Below the pieces are notes generated by a model. The model saw only the letters and a program-made list of their open reading frames with translations. It was not told where the DNA came from and ran no database searches. From NCBI GenBank assembly GCA_027483425.1, contig JAIXUR010000608.1, positions 1 to 6,529 on the forward strand: a stretch of DNA of 6,529 nt. Reading direction: 5' to 3'. Position numbers and translations under genes: made by a program. The stretch's first letter is position 1. Each line of letters begins with the position of its first letter. Of this stretch, positions 6,332 through 6,529 are shown one piece after another. The DNA comes from Cyanobacteriota bacterium (GTDB taxonomy: Bacteria > Cyanobacteriota > Cyanobacteriia > Phormidesmidales > Phormidesmidaceae).

Positions 6332-6333
6332 AG
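6311..6333. repeat. GC-rich palindromic repeat, second copy of the left-edge element
   Basis: CCCCTCC (6316-6322) and GGAGGGG (6325-6331) are inverted around GA. With the preceding GGGCA it nearly matches 1-24 in the same orientation, so direct copies of this element flank almost the whole cluster. Confidence 0.75.
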
Positions 6334-6349
6334 AGCGCTAATCAAATGC

Positions 6350-6529
6350 TCACCCAACGGCAATCTCCACTTTTGGATAAGCCAAATCCTTCACGTAGGC
6401 AGCCGTTTTTTCGACGCCTTGAAAATCGAAGGATCGCGATGGAGGTTTCTGCTGAAAGCAATCCACCACCCGCCGGGCAAACTGTGCGGGTTGCAGATCC
6501 TCGGGACGCATGACCCGCACAATACCCAA
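6350..6529 (-). CDS. C-terminal end of a MurG-like glycosyltransferase (partial, cut by window edge)
   Basis: An open minus-strand frame enters from the right edge and stops at a TGA (complement of 6350-6352), giving 59 residues that begin LGIVRVMRPEDLQPAQF. It aligns without gaps to residues 342-391 of the complete downstream glycosyltransferase, with 12 identities in 50 positions, including LGI, DL, P, two Phe, the Gly and the final Leu. That places it as the last part of the donor-binding domain of a related GT-B enzyme. Its end (VEIAVG) lacks the extra tail seen in the downstream protein. The start and catalytic loops are outside the window. It is probably the first visible gene of the same transcription direction, 225 bp ahead of the next. 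Confidence 0.78.
   Translation of the reverse strand: MGIVRVMRPEDLQPAQFARRVVDCFQQKPPSRSFDFQGVEKTAAYVKDLAYPKVEIAVG

Overview
The window looks like cyanobacterial chromosome. It is GC-rich and carries five exact copies of the octamer GCGATCGC (HIP1), at 403-410, 3121-3128, 4191-4198, 5170-5177 and 5406-5413; chance would give about 0.1 in this length. HIP1 is a known hallmark of many cyanobacterial genomes. The short heptanucleotide tandem repeats and palindromic intergenic elements also fit. A Leptolyngbya/Nodosilinea-like filamentous lineage is my inference, not something the sequence proves.

All five genes lie on the minus strand, so transcription runs from right to left. From the right edge they are: the last 59 residues of a MurG-like (GT-B) glycosyltransferase (6350-6529); a complete 434-residue glycosyltransferase of the same kind (4820-6124); a 388-residue family 2 (GT-A) glycosyltransferase (3557-4723); a 410-residue family 4 (GT-B) glycosyltransferase (2135-3367, start moved inward from the longest frame); and a 623-residue MsbA/PglK-type ABC exporter with fused membrane and ATPase domains (87-1958). 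The gaps are 225, 96, 189 and 176 bp. Four glycosyltransferases followed by a flippase-like exporter suggest assembly of a lipid-linked glycan or glycolipid at the inner face of the cytoplasmic membrane, then its transfer across. The product cannot be named from this sequence.

The most unusual part of the window is between the genes. Every gap, and the tail after the last gene, holds repeats, mostly of different families: a palindrome at 1-24 and a hairpin at 66-91 after the exporter; heptamer arrays plus an inverted partner at 1984-2125; two 66-bp elements with identical, perfectly paired 15-bp arms at 3393-3549; a GGTGCATT/AATGCACC hairpin at 4814-4837; and an inverted-repeat, MITE-like unit at 6209-6331. 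Three of these run into reading frames. They form the C-terminus of the exporter, the C-terminus of the 434-residue glycosyltransferase, and a false N-terminal extension of the family 4 enzyme.

No stretch over 300 bp lacks a gene. I found no RNA genes, CRISPR array, transposase or convincing promoter.
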